Assembly: GCA_023052935.1 (NCBI GenBank)
Contig: CM041292.1
Span: 118,354,936-118,418,935, forward strand
DNA length: 64,000 bases
Direction of reading: 5' to 3'
Origin: Piezodorus guildinii
Taxonomy: Eukaryota; Arthropoda; Insecta; Hemiptera; Pentatomidae
A program made the position numbers and the translations under genes. The notes beneath the pieces were generated by a model that was given only the letters and a program-made list of their open reading frames with translations, made no database searches and was not told the origin of the DNA. The first letter of the stretch is position 1. The number at the start of each line of letters is the position of its first letter. Positions 43,450 through 55,895 of the stretch are shown here, one piece after another.

Positions 43450-45419
43450 ATGTAATAAAAAACTATATTTATGAAACAAAAACATTTTTTATTTTGTAAA
43501 GATCAAATAGTGTATCGTGTGTACTAGCTTGCATATATTTGTTACTAACTTAATATTTATTTTTCATTGCGTATTTCATTATTATGTTCACCATCTGGAT
43601 TTTTATTAGCCTCATGTTACTTTTGTTAACTATATATTTTTTTTTTCATTTATCTCGTGTTGATATGTTAATCAATTTCTTTATTTTTTTTATTACTTAT
43701 TTTTTAGTCTTTTGTATTCATTAAAAAAAATAATACCATTTTTGTTTATTTTTTATGTTATTTTCTATCGAATTCGTATGTTATTTATCAAACACCTACA
43801 CTTCATTTTGTTCTTTAGCCCTGTTGAAGACCCGTAACGTAGACCAAAATGTTACTGAATGCTTTAGATTAGGTCGATGTAACGGAAACGCTATTTCTCA
43901 CTTTTCCTACCAGTCTTATAATTTTCTTATTATCACGACAATAAAATTTTCGTCCACATAGAAAGTAAAGATAAGAAAGACACTGTAAAGGTTATGTTAT
44001 GTACTCTAATAGGTGTTAATATAATTGTGTCTAAGACTCCTCGCTCTTTACCAACTACAAATATAGAAATAACCAATATAGAATACATTAAATCTTAATA
44101 ATAATATAAGGTTGTGAGGATTATTAAACATATATGGCTCATTAATTTTGTTTTCGGTTCCATTTCTTTGTAAAGAAAAAAAAAACTGAATCAAGGGTTA
44201 TGTCATATAAATCATATAAAAATAAGAAAAATTAATAGTTATTTAAAGAAAATACCACGTACAATGTTAAAAATATTGCAACAAATTGTTAAAGTGTCCA
44301 AAGTTGAAAGTGTTGTGATAGATAAACTGAATTTAATGATGGCTAATTCTTCAATTAATATATGAATAATAATCAAATTAACCTATTTATTATAAAAAAA
44401 CGCTCGATAAAAATAAGTGTATATTCTACTGTTGATATATTATCAATAAATATATTTTTTGAATTAAAAAGTTGCTCTTATTTTTAATTTAACCGTTATC
44501 TGTCACAATATCGAAAAAGAGTTATTGATTTTTTTTTTTTTTTTTTTAATTCTGGTGATCAACTACTTCGGAATTAGAAAATGGTGAAAGAAAAGCATCA
44601 TGGTTGAGTCATTTTTTATCAAAAGCGTATTAAGTTTTTAACGCGTCGGTATAAAAAGCTTATCAGTCTTTTGAGGATATAAAAAAAAAAAAAATCATTT
44701 TTTATCATTAAGAAATAAATAAAGACGGAGAACGATTTTATTATTCTATTTACGAGATAGAACAAGCCGATGCTGAATGTTGAAGATGTTTGAAGGATTA
44801 ATTTGATTCCCTATGACAGTAATCCAAAGGAGGTGCCTGAGTAACTATTTCATCCTATGGATCCTCGAGTACCTGGATAAAATAGAGAGTTAATATAACA
44901 TTCGGCCGGGGTAGGACAGGTTGCTCTGAAATGGAAATCGGGAGGGAACACAACCGTAGCGAATAGCGAATATCTGCCAACCAGTAAATTATTCATGAGC
45001 TAGTCCTCGCTGCCTCAGACAAATAGATAATTAATATCAGGGCAGGGTCTGTGCGGGTCACATTTCACAGGGCGGTCGCGGCTCCTCCCTCTCACCAACT
45101 CACAATCTGTTGGTCGTTTGCTGTGTCAGTTTCTGCTGTAACCATTATATATTGCAGGTCTAATCTACCCGAAAACTGGATTAATATTCGAACAAAATAA
45201 AAAACCCAGCTTCTTGGTCTATCTTGTGTACGTCGATGATGATTCTTTATACATGTATTTCATATTTAACTATGTCTAATATCGATAAAAAGTATGATGA
45301 GAGTGAAGACTAACGCGAAACTAGTAAAACATATGAATATTTGGATTTCAACATCTCGGTTCATTATAACTTTTACCTCTACAACCTCTATAACTTTTGA
45401 ATTTGTATTGTATCCATTT
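43450..45419. other. Unassigned sequence with Penelope-like tail and an island
   Basis: At 43820-43862, GCCCTGTTGAAGACCCGTAA then CCAAAATGTTACTGAATGC recalls the 3' UTR of Penelope-like elements (a GAAGA...GAAACGTT pattern), but no coding part is attached. A G+C-richer island lies at about 44780-45160 (ATTCGGCCGGGGTAGGACAG; CAGGGCGGTCGCGGCTCCTC). The rest is AT-rich. Confidence 0.35.
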
Positions 45420-45640
45420 CTCACAAAGAATCTTCCTGATATTAAGGAGGTGATTAGGATGGATCACGCACAGCCGCTACGTTTCCCCCAAATTTTGGCT
45501 GCCCAATTTATAAAGGCTAGGTCTCTCCCCCAGGGGGTCTCCATGACCCAGGATCGCTCCACGGCTGAGGTGGAAATCATAGAAACATTCTAATTAAAAT
45601 TATTGTTTTTTAAAATAAATAAATAAAAAAAGACTGGAAT
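45420..45640 (+). repeat. Probable LINE 3' end with A-rich tail
   Basis: ATGACCCAGGATCGCTCC...GAGGTGGAAATCATAG is reminiscent of the terminal LAQDRxxWR codons of RTE-type ORF2, out of frame, followed by AAAATAAATAAATAAAAAAAG. A similar text (ATGACTCAAGCTAGCGC) ends the LINE debris at 57070. Weak. Confidence 0.35.
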
Positions 45641-45899
45641 AGTTCAGTGAATAGGGAGGCTTCAGCAGTACTGGGCTTAAGGTCCCCGATTAAAACCAAG
45701 ATGTGATAAAATGATTAATTATTTCTTATTTCAGCTGTTGGACAACTTTAGGATTTAATCATCCATTTTCTATGATTTGGATATGAGAAATATGGGAAAA
45801 AAACTAAGTGGTGGAGCATAATCACATAAAAATCACCATCTTTCACAATTATAGACCTACTATTTTCTTACTTTTTTCAAGTAATAATATAAAATTAAA

Positions 45900-45944
<45 letters not shown>

Positions 45945-46409
45945 TACTAAGTAAAATATAGGTCAATGTGTAGCTTTTTGTACAAATGATAGGACAATGA
46001 AGAAACTATAAAGTATTATTTTAACCTGTTAACCAGGGAATTTTTTTCAACCCTTTTTATTCACGCAGCATATTACGGGCGAAAAATATTTCACTAAAAC
46101 ATTTCAGTACTTCACACCTGGATAACGCAATTTAATATTATTATTTTTTTTTTTTTTCATGCATAAATAAATGAAAAGATAATGAAATATTCATAGGAAA
46201 TATACTAAGGAAAATAAAAAATCACAAACCTTGCTCAATGTCAATTATATTATAATCTGCCACAATAAGTTGTATCAGCAGAATTAGAAGATTTACCGAG
46301 GTGTAATTTATTTGTAATATGTCAACACTAACATAAAACTATACTAAATATATATCTGTACAATATTCTTGGGTTTTATGCTTTCGTCAATGATGGAAAT
46401 AAGCACTGA
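45641..46409. other. Unassigned sequence with (AT)n tract
   Basis: An (AT)n array lies at 45902-45940. Otherwise AT-rich DNA. The TGA at 46407-46409 is the left target duplication of the Harbinger element. Confidence 0.4.
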
Positions 46410-46689
46410 GGCCCGGTTGCACCAACAGCCTGTGTTAAAGTTAACTTTTGCTGTTAACTAACCGGGTTAAAAGCTAATCATGATTAAAGTTTTTGTCCAG
46501 TTGCACCCACAAATTTTTAATTGGAGTTAGTTAACATGGGTTAGCGCGGGACGTCATTATATTCGTGACGTATTTAACAACTCCAAACCCTCTAGACAGA
46601 GACAGTTAGCTTATATTGAAATGATTGTTTTACTCTGCCGATTAATATATATTAATACAATAATGGATATAATTAGTTGACCGTTGAGA

Positions 46690-47960
46690 ATTAATAATGA
46701 AACATTTTAAGATCTATTGAATATCAAGGAAGCTGGATTGTATAGTGAAACCAGACAGACAATGAGTATCTAAATGGAATAAAAACTATAGTATATAAAA
46801 TGTTATTAGATGTATTCGAAAAAAATAATAAATTAAATCAAGTACAATGAAATTAAAAATGAACCCAGGACAAAAAACCTTAACGTTAATAACAATAAAT
46901 TGATCAATAATAAACCAAAAATTGATGACAATAAATAGTAAAACCTAAACAAAAAACTATAACAGATCTTTACCAGAATGAAAATAATAAAAAAACAATT
47001 ATAGGTAATATCAATAATGCGATAAATATATACATGATAAGTGGAAGAAATAGAAATATATACCATAATCAAAAAATGCAATTTATACCTCATCTATCCA
47101 AAGAAATTAAGAGAACACTTGTTGAATTTAATTCACCACAGACAAAATTAGGACTATATAACCATAATAAACTAAGTAATCATTTATCAAACATTAAAGA
47201 TTTTACCACACGAAAAACTGAATGTTATTTATAAAATAAATTGTATAGATTGTGATAAGATATACATAGGAGAAACCTCTAAAAAGATCACAACTAGAGT
47301 CAAAAAACACAGCAATAATTGTAAAAATATAAACACTACAGCATTTGCACAACACAGTCTTCAGCTTAATCACAATTTTGATTTTGAAAAACCTACAATA
47401 TTGGATAAAGAAAAACAATCGAATCTATATATAAACAAAAATATAAAAGATACCATAAATTATAAAACAGATTGAAAACACCTCTCACAAGCAGTTCTTG
47501 CTACAATTGGGAAATTAAAATTTGTAAACCTTACCTTAGTGACCTATATTTAATAATAAATCAGTGTATACTTACTACAGTAAATAGTATGACCCTAATT
47601 CATCAGGGGCCAAAGAATATGTCAGTTAAATGGGTATTTTTTCCTTAGTGTTAATTTAAAAAACAAACCAATTTTATGACATAAATTTTTGACAAAATTT
47701 TAATCAAAAATGGATAATTTTTTAAATTTTAAATGAATTTCGGGTAAATATAATTTTTTTGTAACACTGTTATGCATATTTTTGGTAATGTTTTTAGTTA
47801 ATATTTAAAAAGTTATTTTATAATGTTAATTGATAATTTTTTGATGTATTTTAGTGAGTCCTGATGATGGGGAAGGCCCTCGAAATGTTGGCTCGTTTTA
47901 AAGTTAATTGTAATAAACTGTTTTTGGAAGATTTAGAAACCTACAAATTATTTATTATCA
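46690..47960 (+). mobile_element. Penelope-like retroelement 3' portion, nested in the Harbinger element
   Basis: Contains the GIY-YIG coding remnant (47034-47475), a 3' UTR of about 450 bp and the characteristic AGTCCTGATGATGGGGAAGG...CGAAATGTTGGCTCG block near 47858-47895. Boundaries were not defined by a duplication; coordinates are approximate. Confidence 0.65.
47034..47475 (+). pseudogene. Penelope-like GIY-YIG endonuclease domain, frameshifted
   Basis: The first frame reads FIPHLSKEIKRTLVEFNSPQ, LGLYNHNKLSNHLSNIKD. After a frameshift near 47215 it continues NVIYKINCIDCDKIYIGETS, KKITTRVKKHSNNCKNINTT and HNFDFEKPTILDKEKQSN to a stop. This matches the C-terminal endonuclease of Penelope-like elements: the IYKI...YIGET core with a CxDC pair, then R, H and E positions. 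In this family the domain cuts DNA to prime reverse transcription. The reverse transcriptase itself is missing (5'-truncated), so the copy is inactive. The GIY-YIG part is unusually well preserved. Confidence 0.8.
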
Positions 47961-48151
47961 TTTTTCATTCTTCCAATTAACCTAATTCTATTATTAATCA
48001 ATTTACTGAATTAGAGGGAAAATAATATGTAAATAAAATTCAAAAATCAGACTTTATTGATAAATATAAACAAATAAATTACCACTTGACAACAAAAGAG
48101 GAAAAGGTTAATTGATTTAATAACACAGATTGCAATTTATACAAAATTATG

Positions 48152-49573
48152 TCATTTCCTTTCATCTTGAAAATTTGTGTCGACAAGTGCTCTGTGAAAA
48201 GCTATATCACTTTCACATATAATTTCTGATGGTGAAACAACATCAGGAAAATAATCTTCTGGTTCTGGTACGTTGTAGATGTCCTGGGTTTCTATTGCAA
48301 TGTTGTGAAGGACAGCTACAGCTACAATAATATTTAGGGCTTTTTTTGGATCCATTCGAATTCCATTGGCAAGGAATGGAAATCTTCTTTCCATAAAACT
48401 GAACGCTCTCTCAATGATTGTTTGATTTTTGTGTGACAATTGATTTTTCTTCAGCAGCATTTGTTGGGTTTAAAATTGGTGTCAGTAAATATGTTTTGCA
48501 GCCATAACTATTATCTCCTAGAAGCCAAAAATCTCCAAATTCTCTTGACTCAAATCTCACTCATTGCACTTTAATTGAAAATCCAACTGTCATGCACAGA
48601 GTCAGGATTTTCAAGTTCCCATCGCACACTACTTGTATATTTAATGAAAACCACCCTTTTCTATTTCAAAATAGTTTTGTATTAGCTCCACTTAGAGACT
48701 GGATTTTAATATGAGTGCAGTCAATCGCACCAATTACTCAAAGAAAACATTTTATCCTGTAGAAATCTGACACTGTTTTGTTTTTATCAACTTTTGTTAT
48801 GGACATTTTAATTAAATCACTTAACTTCCTGGCTATTAATGCTGTTATGCGTGGAATAATTCTATAAACTGTAGATTTATCAATATTAATGATGTCGCTA
48901 AGAACCTGCTGGTAACTACTAGTAGCATAATCCTCTTGAGGTTAAGTAGAATATGATGCAAAATCATTAATATTAAAAATGTCAATCATATTTAGCACTG
49001 TTTCTTTTTGAAATCTATACCTTCTTATGAATTCCACATTATCCTAAATTTCAAAGGGATTCCTCCTTACTTTGTAAAGCTTGTTCCTAGGAAGTATATA
49101 TATCAGTTGCATTATATCTTCACCTGATGTTGAGTATTCATCTGAAGAGATTGTGTTCATTTTTCTTCGGTGTACTAGGATAAATATCACGAAAATATTC
49201 AGAAAAAAACAAACTGAAACTGACACAAACAAAGTTTCAAAGAGTAACGGGTTTGAAGGTGTTATGAATGTTCCTGTTTGTAGGATGATTCAAAATCATT
49301 AATATTAAAATTGTCAATCATATTTAGCACTGTTTCTTTTCGAAATCTGTACCTTCTTATGAATTCCACATCATCGTAAATTTCAAATGGATTCCTCCTT
49401 ACTTTGTAAAGCTTGTTCCTAGAAAGTATATCTACCAATTGTATTATATCCTTATCTGATGTTGAGTATTCATCTGAAGAGATTGTGTTCATTTTTCTTT
49501 GGTGTATTAGGATAAATATCACGAACAACAAAGTTTGAAAGCTAAAGTAACAGTAGAAAGGTAACATTGACAT
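48152..49573 (-). pseudogene. Harbinger-type (HARBI1-like) transposase, decayed
   Basis: Reading from 49573 down, an N-terminal segment (MNTISSDEYSTSDKDIIQLV, RRNPFEIYDDVEFIRRYRFR, KETVLNMIDNF) is followed by a second diverged copy of itself (49232 to 48960). Then come SDIINIDKSTVYRIIPRIT, VIGAIDCTHIKIQSLSG (first catalytic D), FSLNIQVVCDGNLKI, EFGDFWLLGDNSYGCKTYLL (second D), TIIERAFSFMERRFPFLANG (E) and VAVAVLHNIAIE. The D-D-E order and the closing LHNIAI motif fit the DDE_4 transposase. Several stops and frameshifts disable it. The last 102 codons (48460-48152) remain open. No adjacent Myb-like partner gene was recognised. Confidence 0.8.
48959..49528. repeat. Tandem duplication of the transposase 5' coding segment
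   Basis: Blocks 48959-49196 and 49291-49528 (332-bp period) are near-identical by eye: CAAAATCATTAATATTAAA, CTTCTTATGAATTCCACAT, TTTGTAAAGCTTGTTCCTAG and GATGTTGAGTATTCATCTGA recur in order. Differences are scattered substitutions. Confidence 0.9.
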
Positions 49574-49732
49574 CGGATAATCGAGGTAGGAAGGTGAATT
49601 AACTTAACACCATCACTTAACATAGAGTTAGGGCTAATTATGATTGGTGCAATGGAATTTCTGCTAACCCGTGATTTACTTATCCAGATTAGTAAAGTTA
49701 AAGTTAAACACGGTCAGTGCAACCGGGCCTGA

Positions 49733-50084
49733 ATCTGTTAAACTGGCTACGTGGAAGATAATACGTGGTAAGGGAGCCCCGGTTGGCTAACGTAGGGGCG
49801 ACAGGATGTAGAGTATAATCCTGGCTAACTGATGGAATTAGGAAGGGACCCACCTCCCTGACAGCAAGGATAAACATATCCTCTCTCCTTAGCCACTTCC
49901 ACTAATTTGCTATAGATTAACTAACATAAATTTTAAGCTAAGTTAGTAGAAAGTGATACCTTCGAACTCCAATATTACCAAATAATAAATATCACTCGTA
50001 AAACTATAATTTTTAGAACAAAAATGATGTTCAAATATTTTTTATGTTTGTTATATCAAACATGAAATTTAGGGCTTCATTGTA
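49733..50084. other. Unassigned sequence
   Basis: Higher-complexity stretch 49750-49900 (GGTAAGGGAGCCCCGGTTGG and onwards) followed by AT-rich DNA. Not assigned. Confidence 0.35.
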
Positions 50085-51075
50085 TTGGGTTGGTAAATAA
50101 GTTATTTCGGTTTTTCTGTTTATTTTCATGTGCCTATGAATACACTTCGTATTTGATGAATTAATCCATAAGACAGATTATTTATCCTGTTTGTGATATT
50201 TCAACAACTATATCTGTTAACTCTTGTTGAAACTAGCTTAGTATTGTGTTTGGATATTATATTCTCTCATAATATCGTCGAAAATGTCATTCATTATAGG
50301 CATAAATTGTTGCAGAATTCTAGAGTGCAACAGAAGCTCATAGAATAATTTACAGGTTTATGGGCATGAAGCTTTAAGCAATTTTGGTCTGCCAAATTTA
50401 ATTCAGGATATTTTGAGATGCTAACGGTCTGGTCGCAAACATGATATAAAAACGAACGAACGAAGGCCAACCTCGGCTATGTTTCCAGGCTTAACTTTTA
50501 GGTTCCTCATTATTTAACAAAAGTCAACTGGTCAACACGCATATCTGTTTGTGATTCAATACGCGAACGGCAACAAAACCACCCATTTTTGAAAACGATT
50601 GTAAAAGGAGATAAAAAATGGGTATTGTTGGATAATATAGTGCGTAGAAAATCTTGGCAACTTGTAGAGAGGTTCCTAGAAGAATGTCGAAACCATGATT
50701 GCATCCAAATAAGATAATATGGTAAGATTTCAAGGGTACAGTTTTTTATGAGCTATTGCCACCAGGAAAAAACAATTTATTTATCTTCATATTTCTCCCA
50801 ATGAAAAAAATAGAATAATTACTTGAAAATAAAAGCCCAGAACTAGCTAATAGGAAGAGTGCTCCATCAAGATAACGATAGCCCCAATGGTAATTCGCAA
50901 TAAATTATTGAGCCTACGATGGGAACGTGAAAGTGAATACCACTAATTCCGGTATCTGTGGAACTTTACGAAAGGTAAGAAACTCCATGAGGAAGAGGAC
51001 AACAAAAACACTTGGATCAGTTTTTTAACAATAAACTTCAGACATTCTATGAAACTGTGCATTTCATGGAAAAGA
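50085..51075 (+). pseudogene. mariner-type transposon relic with transposase debris
   Basis: The left end TTGGGTTGGTAAATAAGTTA preceded by TA (50083-50084) is a typical mariner terminal repeat. Plus-strand frames downstream contain RICDSIRERQQNHPFLKTIV and, with a frame change, KGDKKWVLLDNIVRRKSWQL (the mariner GDEKW catalytic motif with E to K), RFLEECRNHDCIQI, VLHQDNDSPN (second catalytic region, degraded) and KHLDQFFNNKLQTFYETVHF. The order is that of an irritans-like mariner transposase. It is heavily mutated and no right terminal repeat was found, so it is 3'-truncated or eroded. It differs from the mariner at 40440-41260 in sequence and strand. Confidence 0.7.
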
Positions 51076-54000
51076 CATATTTAATAGTGGTAAAAATATT
51101 GTAGATTAAAATAAATTGTATGTTCTATTTCTCCTGAAAAACTGAAAGAGCTTATTTGCTGATACGCTGAGTATCCGGAATCACTATTCCACAAACAATA
51201 ATAAAACCAATTGTTACAAAAAAAGAAAATTATGATGCTATATTTGTAAAGTACACTATTGTAAAGTTTGAATTTAAAATTAATTTTAAGCACTCAATAT
51301 CAAAATTGACATGGATAAATTCATTTATATTTAGAACAGTTTGAACAAACAAACCTCGATACATTGTTCTATCAATCTAATATTCTTTAAGAAGATTTTC
51401 GATTCCTTATTATTATAAAATGTTGAAGAATTAAATTTTTATATAATTATTTGAAGAAAATCCAGCAATATTTTTCTCAATCTATGAAAATGTTTTGTTG
51501 TTTTTTGCATGTAAAACATTAATAATATGTTTATTAAATTATTTTTTAATCAGCTTGAACTTAAAATCAATGCAAATAATTTGAAGAATTGTTTTGTTTT
51601 TTCAAATTTAAGTATATAATTAATAAATAAAACAGGTTTATAAGGTTTCAGTTATGATTTTGGTTATTATAATAATCAAGTGTAATTATTGTGACATTAA
51701 GGTGAAACGTAATTACTGTGACGTTGTAAGATACGTATAAATCCCACCTCTTGAATAAATAAAATCCTTCAGTATGTCAGTACGATTTATTTTACGAAAA
51801 TTACAAGTAATTTGATGATGAAAATAAGAACTTGACATTGCATTATTATTGAAAATTATACAGAAAATATAGTAACAAAGATGTGCATTAGAGTATTATC
51901 AAAAAAAAATATAACGAATACATTTTATACTGGACCCGAAACCAATGGTGTAATAATGTAATAATCACCAAATATTCTTAGTAATATAAATACCGAATAT
52001 TTTGAAATAATGAATTGTTAAGTGATACTTTGCAATTTTTCATGTTGAAATTATATATTATCAATAACTTAATGGATAGGGAAGAACATTTAATGGCTAC
52101 TGGAAAAATGATGGGTTAGGAAAAATAAAAAAAAAGGCAAATGAAAAAACACTAAAAAATTCCATGAATTGTAAAAGTAAGGATAGAATGAATGGGTGAG
52201 GTAAAGAATGAATGTAAAAGGAAACGATATTTATTTCAGTATCTACTACCTTTTTTTTTTTGAGCAAATGTGAAAATGTGAGGCCACCAAATGGAAAGAA
52301 AGGGAAATGAGAGCAGTTCAAAGGGATTATAAAATACAATTAGAAACGGTATAGAATAGATTATTTTTTCAACAGACCGAAATTCAGTATTGTATTTTTA
52401 GGTATATATCCTTAAAAAAAAATGAATAAAATAATGCTCTTTACTGAACACATTAGAAGAAAAAAAACTCGCAATAGTTATAGTACAGTATAAATTACAA
52501 AATAAATACATTGTGAATTATTAATAACATTACTGATATTCCTTTTTAATATTAATTGTTCTTTTTGATTCCATAAGGTAAAAAGAAGGTAAGAAATACC
52601 TCATCACCTATTTCTTACTATATTTTCGTAGTCGTATTATCCTTGGTCATTAGCCAATATTTATACATTTTATCAATCCCGAAGTAATCTCATTTATTGG
52701 AAATTATGATATAAACCTTCGTTTTCAAAGCCAAACGACCAACGTTGTGAAAACCAAACAGATAAAACGAATTATTTAAAATAATCACATTGTTTTCTAT
52801 GAAGTTATAAAATAATTAAAGAATGAAATAGTCACCAAACACAACCTTTGTCTCTTGAAACGTTCAATATCATAAGAAAATAATACTTTTCGTTTGAGTG
52901 AATAAGTCGAATTTCATATAACATGCCAATTAAAATGTTCAAAGTAATAAGAAATGCTAGATTTAAAGTAATACGAAACTGTTGTTTTGTGCTTCGAGAT
53001 TTAAAGATCTGTTAGTATCTCCAACATCGATAGTATTTGAATATTTCATTACAAGTATTAGAACCATACAACAATTTTATTTGTGACGCTGTTTCTAAAT
53101 GCGCAATTATTTCATTTTTAAATAATTGAAATATTTATTTATAGTCTTACAAATATAATATATGAATAAACATATACATTTATAAATAATAAAACTTGGC
53201 ATTAAAAAAATACTACTATACGTTTATCAATTCATCGTATTTAATATCAGGGGAATTCAAGCCTACAAACAGCTATTGATTTATTCTCGGTTGAACGAAG
53301 CAAAACTTCTGAAAACTTTTTAATGGACTTCTGAAGCACCGGTGATATTTAGTGTCCGCTACTGGAGAGTCATTTATCAATCCCATGCCGGAGAAGTGAT
53401 ACATAGTTGCCAAGAGATTTATAGAGCTTATGCAGATAGCTTCAAACTGGTATTAAATTTGAGACTTAAGATTTGATAATTCATGAAATACAACAAAGAT
53501 TACCATAGTTCCTGAACTTTAGTATTATTATCGACTCGGTTTATTCTCTTGTTTCAAATGAAATTAAATTTCATCTAAATTTGTACTTAATCTTCATATA
53601 TTTATAGAATCTGTACGATTTATTAAATCAAAAATGAAAACTCTATCAACTACATCACGCACATTTTTACCGTTTGGAGTCTAATAGCAAAACAGGAATT
53701 TAAACGGCGAGATGTGGGATTTCATTACTTGCGAATTTTCTTCATACGATATTTGTCTACAACATTCGATAACAACTATATAACAAATGATCTTTATGAT
53801 TTTAAATATTTAATATTTGTGGTTTCGGATAAAAAGCGATTCTGGACGAATTTATTTCGTTGAGATAAAAAGCAGTTCATTTTAATGGTAAGAATCAAAT
53901 ATGTATTTATATTCGCCCTTTTGATTAAAGTTTAACTTATTTATTCAGAACTTAAACATTTTCCTTTCAATATATTGTATTTTATTTCGTTTGATTTAAA

Positions 54001-54320
54001 AAAAAAAAAAATTTCACTCCTCGAAGAAATATCAATTTTACTAATCTATTAAAAAAAAAAAAAAAATGGATAAAATGAATTGCACGTAACAATGTATTTT
54101 ATAAAATTAGAATTAGGAGCTGGAATTGTTTTAAAATATTATATATTATTATTTTCATATTCTACAGTTCTGATTGTGGAGAGCCTCACTTCCTTTTTTT
54201 CTCTTTCTTTCTTCCCAACACCTCTATATCAGCTCACTATGTTTTTACTTTCTCTCTTCTTTCTCCCTCTTCTCTGTTGTTCCTTTTCTTTACTCTTGTA
54301 CTATTTTTTCGGTTTTTATT
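51076..54320. other. AT-rich unassigned sequence
   Basis: Over 3 kb without any recognised element apart from simple A/T runs. A modest island at about 53250-53430 lacks coding frames. The 108-codon plus-strand frame at 54080-54406 is hydrophobic low-complexity sequence and overlaps LINE debris on the other strand; not called. Confidence 0.45.
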
Positions 54321-54329
54321 TTATAATTA

Positions 54330-54760
54330 TTTCCCGATCCTTAATTTCTTCTTTCGAGATCCTCAATCGTTCTAGGTCTTCCTACACTTTTTTTTTAGTT
54401 AACTAACATTAACGATGTTTTAAATTCTTTTATGGAGCCTGTTTTTGTCCACTCAGCATAAGTATCCGTAGCACAGAAGGCATCTATTTTTTTAAATTTA
54501 ATTTATCTGTGATAATGTCCGTGTTTTCGTAGAGATCCTTTGTAGATCTTCCGACCCAAGTTCCATTTTGGCCGTGGATTTTTCAAAGATTCTTCATTTC
54601 TTGTTTCTCGATGTCTTTAATTTTCGTCATCCCTCTAATTACTGTGGGTCTTGTTGTATACAAGGCAGCCTCTGGAAGAGATAGCACAGACAAAATTGAA
54701 TTTAATTTACTTGAGCTGTGATATATCAATCATTTGTTAATCGCTGTATTTCTTGTTAGG
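54330..54760 (-). pseudogene. Decayed LINE ORF2 C-terminus
   Basis: Minus-strand frames read MTKIKDIEKQEMKNL, KIHGQNGTWVGRSTKDLYEN, TDIITDKLNLKKIDAF and, after a frame change, KKSVGRPRTIEDLERRN. This matches the motif order RKIYGP...NGTWRRRTNKELYExYxDxDIVT...GRPRTRW of RTE-type ORF2 ends. Heavily mutated, no boundaries. Confidence 0.5.
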
Positions 54761-55729
54761 TTTCGTTCTTGTCTATTATAGTTCGTGGCGGTTGATGGTC
54801 AAGTAATGTAGACAGTTAAATTTTGGGTGTCATATTTAAATAGCTTTGTATTGTTAAAAATTTCAAGAGATCCCTATTATTGGATATTTTAAATTCAAAG
54901 CTTTTTGTAAGATTATTGTTTCTAGTTAACCAACATTTTTTTTGTTATAAAGTTCAATTATTATACATTTTCATTGGTGCTATATATAATTAAATATTTA
55001 TACAATGCCAAATTGAAATGACTAATACAGATAAAAAGTAAAATTACATTTTTTATTTATTGCAGGGGTCAATGAAAGCATTCCAGAAATAGTATTTTTT
55101 CAAATTTTCATTTAAATCGAAAATTAAAACTTCTTCAAACATTTTGTTTTGCGTTTATTTCTATATTTGTTTTATGTTACCTTTTGAATTGTTATCCTTT
55201 TTTTTTTTATTACCAGATACGTTATTAGCATTAAAGAAAACTGATTAAAATATACAAGAAACAAAATAAAAAGTGTATACTACATAGAGGTGGTTAGAGA
55301 GATTTTAAATTTTGTTTTAAACATTTTTTCCTCTCCTGTCAACATGCCAGGCGATGTTATTCGAATCCAGAGGTGTAGGAAAACAGCTCTCTCACGTGTT
55401 TCAGGCGATTAGCACCGCCTCAGCTTAGCTTATCAGTGGCGGTTCCCCAGCTTCTCCTGTAATCCCATGTAAGCAGCTACATAGGCCTTTAGCTTGTATA
55501 ATCCTCAGTATCAAAGAATCTTTTGTATACCTTCAAGAGAATCTTAAAAAAATATTTAATGCATTGCAGTATTATTGGAGTTATTATTTTAGTACATTAC
55601 ATAGCTCTTATGTTTTCGGCCGTCTGCTATTCTGGGGCAGCGGTAACTCTGAAAGCTGCATTAATTATTGGATTTTTTTTTTTCTTAGAAACAATTCTTT
55701 ACTGAGTAATATTACAATCAGTCCAATTT
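54761..55729. other. Unassigned sequence
   Basis: AT-rich, with an island at 55330-55500 (CATGCCAGGCGATGTTATTC; CAGGCGATTAGCACCGCCTC) that has no open frame. Nothing recognised. Confidence 0.35.
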
Positions 55730-55895
55730 AGGACATTTTTAATAGTGATAAAGTACTACATTCACACGATATATACAAAACAATAAAGTTATATAATAAT
55801 AATACTATTGTAAATATTGTATGAATGGGATCCTTTAGCAATATTATTATTGTCCATTGTAACAAATTGTAATACATACGAATAAAAAAAAATAA
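55730..55895. repeat. Inverted pair of Jockey-type LINE 3' tails
   Basis: The left arm (55730-55790, minus orientation) carries TTAATAGTGATAAAGTACTA and CATTCACACGATATATACAA, matching 60833-60876. The right arm (55808-55893, plus orientation) carries GTAAATATTGTATGAATGGG, ATTATTATTGTCCATTGTAA, CAAATTGTAATACATACGAA and ends AATAAAAAAAA. They represent the same 3' UTR segment in opposite directions. Confidence 0.65.

Larger units (their letters stand above)
46410..49729 (-). mobile_element. PIF/Harbinger DNA transposon, defective
   Basis: Terminal inverted repeats begin with a perfect 13 bp, GGCCCGGTTGCAC (46410-46422 and, inverted, 49717-49729), and continue imperfectly through GTGTT(A/T)AA(G/C)TT(A)ACTTT. 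The flanks repeat TGA (46407-46409, 49730-49732), compatible with the 3-bp target duplications of this superfamily (usually TWA, here TGA). It encodes a decayed transposase on the minus strand and holds a Penelope-like insertion at about 46690-47960. Confidence 0.85.

Noticed and set aside
45636..45710. Possible tRNA-like SINE head (GGTCCCCGATTAAAACC)
   Set aside because: No convincing A-box, no other copy in the window and no tail or duplication.
54080..54406. 108-codon plus-strand frame as a membrane protein gene
   Set aside because: Low-complexity Phe/Leu/Ser-rich translation of T/C-rich DNA; the opposite strand shows LINE C-terminal debris over part of it.
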